Assembly: GCA_029844215.1 (NCBI GenBank) | Contig: CM056728.1 | Span: forward strand, 930,001 to 994,000 | Direction of reading: 5' to 3' | Length of the DNA: 64,000 bases | Source of the DNA: Przewalskia tangutica | Taxonomy: Eukaryota > Streptophyta > Magnoliopsida > Solanales > Solanaceae | Part shown: positions 59,401-64,000 of the stretch, one piece after another | Layout: each line of letters starts with the position of its first letter | Numbering within the stretch: position 1 is the stretch's first letter | Notes under the pieces: model-generated | Seen by the model: only the letters and a program-made list of their open reading frames with translations | What the model was told of the DNA's origin: nothing | The model's database searches: none | Made by a program: the position numbers and the translations under genes

Positions 59401-61139
59401 CAGCAAAAAAGGTCCAGTCAACTAATACAGTCAGCAGCCAGGTTATGGGTCCTCAGGAGAAAGAAATTGTAAAGTGAAGCACAAGAATACGCAAACCTCC
59501 AACAGTGGCAGCCTGGATAAGGAGTGTGTGAAGAAGGATCTGGAAGATGCAAGACCTAGCTATAAATATGAAGTTGCAGTAGAATTGTAGTATGCCGAGT
59601 TTTATGTGATTTTCTGTCATTTCCTCCTCCCCCTTCTGATTTTTTTCCTCTCGTCACCCTTCTTTTACTGTTCCATTGATAATTCAGTTGAGTAGTGAAA
59701 TCCAGTCTATCATTTCATTTCCTCTCTATTGTGTTTAGTTGGAATATCACATTACACAAACTACATTTTTAGTTTTTTGGCAGGACCGAGATGAACTATG
59801 AAGCCTCAGTACCAAAGAAGGCTTTTATTACAGGACATCAAAACACTGATACTAGCAACAAATATACAGTCTAAAGCACCTAACGAAAGAACAAAAAAAG
59901 TTCTTATGGATCAAACTAAAGTGAATACAAGAAAATGACTTGAAATAAGATAATGAAACTTACTTTTGATAATTTGGACCATTAACAAGAGATGGTAATG
60001 AAAATGCATATCTTTTTAGAAGTTCCATATACAGTCTGTATGCCATCGGATAGCTCCTTCGAGCAGGAATTACTCTGTCATACATGAGGAAAGATAAAGT
60101 CAATGCAATAAAAAACTCAATGAATCAATCAATTAATAATGCCTCAAATCCCTCAATATCCATTTGGGTGTTTGGACATAACAAATATGAAATTTGAAAA
60201 AAAAAATAGTATTTGGAAAAATGTTGAAAAATGATATTTGGAAATTGAAGTTGTGTTTGGAAATAGAAATTAATAATGCCTCAAATCCCTCATTCTCTTG
60301 GGATATTTTGGGGTAATTAGAGTATTTATTCTAATTTTGTACTCTTGTTTGTATTTGCTTTCTCTGCTTGTGGACGTAGGTCATACTGGCCGAACCACGT
60401 TAAATTTGTGCCTCCTTTATCTGTTTTATTTGTCGTTATTATCAACTTGCATTGTTGTTGTTATTGCTATTATAATATTGTTTGGCTAAATTCCGCGTTA
60501 CCCGGGTTCCCGATCCTATTGGATCAAAACCTCCTAAATTATCACGTTTTTATTAGTTTCATACTTAAATTATGCCTAGTTTACAATTACACCTGTACTA
60601 TAACTTACAGGTGCTAAATCCCTTATGCTTATTATATGTTATTGTGAGTGTGTTCATGCTCCCAAAAAATAGACTCAATGAATCAATCAATTAATTATAC
60701 CTCAAATCCTCCCTATATCTATTCAACTCCATTTTCAAATTGCTGACCAAATGTCAACCATCAACCAAATGCAGTTCTCCTTTTTTTTTTTTACTCAGGC
60801 CGAAATCAATTTCATAAAATAAAAGCACAAAATTTGAAAAATTGAAGGGCAAGAGAATGACCTAGTGGAAAGAAGTGCGAGAACAAACAGAGGAGGAACA
60901 ATTCTAACCGTCAAAGCTTTCTCTAGAAGCTTCCAAGCATTAGGAATATTATTACACCAACAAATATGAGATACGAGAAATTCCGCAACGTCGGTGGACG
61001 GCAGAGGGATGCCGGCGGAGTTTAGGCTGGAGGAAAGTTGCATCGCCCAAATTAATGGATCGGTGTTTCTTTCCTGTGCTAATTTTGTTAGCTCCATTAC
61101 TTTTTCATATTGGTTCCAGTGTACGGTTAACGTTTCCAT
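50491..61139 (-). CDS. MED33: Mediator tail subunit MED33 (REF4/RFR1 type), 12 exons, two lesions
   Basis: Plant-specific Mediator subunit 33, a nuclear co-regulator best known for restraining phenylpropanoid genes. Exons (minus): 61139-60862, 60074-59964, 58900-58553, 58363-58048, 57971-57880, 57517-57181, 56815-56605, 55385-55271, 54214-54053, 53434-52777, 52316-52110, 51623-50491. All borders are GT-AG. Seen: MELTKLAQERNTDPLIWAMQ (N-term), ECKTSSRKFLHAVMASGSL, PIDLFLEDTMDGTQVAATSAV, GTDSHLIGYAPFLNVLLVGI, GGISPVAPGILYLR, TRVKLAASLGASLVW and TFAWGVDSLSPTSK. Length about 1,322 residues, as in the family. Two defects: a 1-base loss in exon 4 near 58300 (codon about 267) and TAG at 51483-51481 in place of a conserved Trp (codon about 993). 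The start ATG at 61139 is chosen because the longer frame has only GTG. It could be a pseudogene, a null allele or an assembly error. Confidence 0.92.
55890..56350. mobile_element. Mutator-like MITE in MED33 intron 7
   Basis: The inverted ends TAAGTTGCGCGGACTC (55890-55905) and GAGTCCGAGCAACTTA (56335-56350) differ at one position. The 9 bp flank GGATATATC (55881-55889) / GGATATAAC (56351-56359) matches at 8 of 9, as expected for Mutator-type insertion. Interior with ATCCGGTA/GGATACGGG-type motifs, non-coding. Confidence 0.78.
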
Positions 61140-61249
61140 TGGATTCGCCGGTCGGAAAATTGGATTCCGGCGGGTTATGTTGCTGGTGGAGCTTCTTCTG
61201 TTTGTGGAGTGGCCGGTCACTATGTTCTTTACAGTATCAACTTAATTAA

Positions 61250-61655
61250 AATAAATTTACATTATTATATACTCCACTGTTCAACGATAAAAATAAGATA
61301 AATAAAGTATAATTACACAAGTAGAGTCTCCGCATATGACATAGTGTAAACTTTGGGTAGTTAGAGAGCCAGTTATGATAGACCTCGATATAAAGCAGAA
61401 ATATTATATAATAATTCCTCTATTTTGATTTATGCGACCGCATTTGTACCATCAAATTTTAAAATAAAACTGTAATTTTAAATTAGTGGCTATAAAAATA
61501 TGTTATTAAGGTTAGAAAAAAAATTAAATTATTTTTAATAACAATTACTACTTAATTAATAAAATCAAAAATACAAGTTACTCATACATGATTTGGGGCA
61601 TTGGTCATTGTCTACAAGTCACAAAAATTAACAATGTGGTCATAACTTTGATTCA
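61250..61655. other. Upstream flank of MED33, A/T-rich
   Basis: No gene seen. Presumed 5' flank of the minus-strand MED33-type gene, followed by decayed LINE sequence. Confidence 0.5.
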
Positions 61656-63700
61656 TTACATCCTTCCAAAAAAAGGGGCTACAACAAAGAACTTTGCATC
61701 ATCTAAAAATCCATTCCTTCCTCCCTCATTAGCTAATAAATTCGTCATCATGTTCTGCTCACGGTAGATGTATTTTAGTTTCTGATGGCCCAGCTTGTGC
61801 ATTAAGGACCTGCATTCAGAAATAATAGACATATAAGGTAAATGTCCTTGTTTGATCATTATGATTACCTCCTTAGAATCACAGTTGATTTCCAAAAGCA
61901 TTCATGAGCTAGTTGTACTCCTTGCATAATAGTTGTTAGTTCAGCATATATATTAGTGGTATTAGGTAATCCTTTGCTAAAGCCTACTACACAGTCCCTT
62001 CAATTGTTCCTAATACTCCACCAATGCCACATATCCCCGGATTTTCAAAGCTGGAGCCATCAGTGTTAAGCTTAAAGGTTCCTCTTTTAGGGGGTTCCCA
62101 TTTTAGAGAAATGTTTGTTCTCCTGCTGGCTCTTTGATGGTGACTTGTGAGGCTGCTAAATTCAATAGCCTTTCCATAAACATTTTGAAAGCATGACTGG
62201 TCATTCTTATTGTTAAAGGTGTTGTGATTCCTATTTAGCCATATTTTTCAGAGACAGAAAGGAAGTAAGGTTGCCCAGTCTAATAAGTGACTATAGTTTT
62301 CACAGCCATCCAAGTGCTTGAGAAAGTACTAGAGGTGTTGAACATAGTAAGGTTGAGGGTTATGGGAGTTGTAGTGGTACAATGGAGGATTACTTCACTC
62401 CAGAGATTGTTAGCAGCATTGCATTCAAAGAAAATGTGGTGAATAGTCTCTGAAGGGTTGTTATAGAATTTGCACTGAGGGTTGATATTTATGCCCATAG
62501 AGTGGAGGTAAGAGTTTGTGGGAAACCTATTATGGTTCATCAGCCAAATTAAAAACTTAATTTTATTAGGGACTTTAAGATTCCAAATCCAATTATAGTT
62601 CAGAGTTCTGTCAGTCTCCTCTCTGTTATTGGTATGACTGATAAGATAATAGGTACTCTTAGAAGTAAATTTACAATTACTAGTGAGTTTCCAGTAGTTA
62701 TGGTCTTTCTCATTGATGAAACTTAGGGGAGTAGAGGTGTTGGTGATGAGCTGCTTAATTCTAGGAGGAAAAACAAAGGAGAGATTTTCAGGGTTGTCCC
62801 TTAGTCATTGACTTTTAAGGTTATCCTCTCCCAAGTTCAGGGGCCCCTGAATGGATTATCTTATATCTATAGGAAGGAGTGCTGAGGATCCAGTTATCAT
62901 GTCAGAAGGAGATAAGGTTTCCTTATTGGCAACCCTTGAGTACCTTTCCTACAGATTTTGTACCCTTCTAAGTTGTTGTTCCAGGTCATTCTAGTAGGTG
63001 AGTTCCTACAGTTTTTGCAATGAGGACAGAGGCCCATATGGAGTTTGGATTCTTAAGCATACCCTAAGCTAGAGAGGTTAACATGGTGTTGTTCTTATAG
63101 CAGCTCTATGGATGCCCAGCCCCCCTTCTTATGTTTGGTGATGGTGTCCCATCCCACTAGGTGCATTCTTTTCTTCTCAACAGTGGTTCCCTAGATAAAG
63201 TTTCTTTGGGCCCTATCAATCAGATTACTGATCTTACTGGGGAGCTTAATGTACTGCACTACATGGTTGGGGATACTACTTTAGCAAGGGTGGTTCTGCC
63301 AGCAATGTTAAGGAACTTTGTTTTTCACCCAGCCAGCTTAGTATTTAAGTTATTAATAATAAACTAGAAATCACTTCTCTCAGGCCTCTTTTGGATTATA
63401 GGGACCTTAAGTATTTTCACAATGAGTCTTTGTGCTGGATAGTAAGGCATCTGGAGAAAGTAACATTGTCCTCAAACTTACAGTTACTAGAGAAGATGAC
63501 CTTAGACTCTGTGAAGTTGATTTTTTGCCTAGATCTAATGTTAAAAAGGGTGAGGGTATTAATGATAGTCTGGCAGTTCTTAGTGTTACCCCTGACAAAT
63601 AAGGTTAGGTCATCTGCAAAGAACATGTGGGAAAATCTTAGGGCCACCTCTAGTAGTGGCTATTGGAAACCAGTTAAGAAGGTCCAATTCATGGTTGATA
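61656..63700 (-). pseudogene. L1-type LINE ORF2 fragment, disrupted
   Basis: From right to left: RT with FSHMFFADDLTLFVRG (FADD catalytic motif, about 63630), SRQKINFTESKVIFSSN, a decayed middle, the zinc-finger block MGININPQCKFYNNPSETIHHIFFECNAANNLW (about 62490-62390), and a C-terminal RNase H-like tail LLEINCDSKEVIIMIKQG...YIYREQNMMTNLLANEG (61898-61730). An RNase H tail after zf-RVT is usual in one plant LINE lineage, so this differs from the L1 in XPD intron 1. Many stops. Confidence 0.85.
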
Positions 63701-63720
63701 TTTTTAAAATTAAAGTAACA

Positions 63721-63972
63721 ACAATAATATACCAATGTAATCCCACAAGTGGGGTCTAGAGAGGATAGAGTATACGCCGACTTTACCCCTACCTTGAGAT
63801 GCAGAAAGACTGTTTTCATCAAACCCTCGACTCAAAGAGAAAAAAGGAACGACATCTAAAACAAAACGGTATGCTACGCAAATAACAAGAGATTGTAGAT
63901 TATAACAAAGATCTAAAGATAAAAAGCTACCAGAGAAATCATACGACTTCTAGTAAGGAAGGATACGACACG
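63721..63972 (-). mobile_element. RTE-LINE tail / TS-type SINE inserted in the LINE fragment
   Basis: 252 bp flanked by TTTAAAATTAAAGTAACA (63703-63720) and TTTAAAATTAGAGTAACA (63973-63990), 17 of 18 matching. Contains the reverse of 'ttgagtcgagggtttgatg...aggtaggggtaaagtcggc...gaccccacttgtgggatt' and a TTGTTG-type end at left. Confidence 0.85.
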
Positions 63973-64000
63973 TTTAAAATTAGAGTAACAAAGAAAGGAA

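Noticed and set aside
60862..61220. MED33 start at 61220
   Set aside because: That frame begins with GTG and has an upstream stop. The first ATG in frame, at 61139, is the more likely start.
1..64000. tRNA or rRNA genes
   Set aside because: No cloverleaf-like A/B box pair or rRNA segment noticed. The only tRNA-related signals are retrotransposon primer sites. A tRNA scan was not possible.

Overview
The window is nuclear plant DNA, most likely from a Solanaceae species. The signs are GT-AG introns, two conserved plant nuclear genes, and dense nested transposable elements, including short insertions with a TTG-rich tail like that of the Solanaceae TS-type SINEs and RTE-type LINEs. There is no bacterial or organellar architecture, no CRISPR array and no RNA gene I could support.

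Left third (1-20.3 kb): layered repeats. The order is a Ty3/Gypsy-type LTR end, a Copia pol remnant, then a tandem LTR-internal-LTR-internal-LTR array (2689-13874) of a gag-only, non-autonomous Gypsy-type element with LTRs of about 3.2 kb. After it come a hAT transposase tail, decayed antisense Copia fragments and a degenerate 28-31 bp minisatellite.

Middle (20.3-37.1 kb): a complete XPD/ERCC2 (plant UVH6) helicase gene on the plus strand. It can be assembled from 12 exons into 758 codons with every splice phase matching. Its 9.8 kb first intron holds a broken partial copy of exon 1, a MITE, a near-full-length antisense L1 element with a 14 bp target-site duplication, and further insertions nested in that L1.

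37-49.3 kb: an RTE-type LINE (12 bp target-site duplication) split by a deletion-derivative hAT element (8 bp duplication), then the C-terminal half of an EDGP/xylanase-inhibitor-like gene cut in two by a Copia element (TTACA duplication).

Right part (50.5-61.1 kb): a 12-exon MED33/REF4-type Mediator subunit gene on the minus strand, full length (about 1,322 residues) but with one apparent frameshift and one nonsense codon. Beyond it lies a minus-strand LINE fragment.

The two conserved genes face each other tail to tail and both encode RNA polymerase II machinery (TFIIH and Mediator). I see no reason to treat that as more than coincidence. No wholly new biological system is evident. The most informative points are the exon-1 duplicate in XPD, the two lesions in MED33, the gag-only LTR array, and copy-to-copy differences in that array concentrated at C/G-containing sites.
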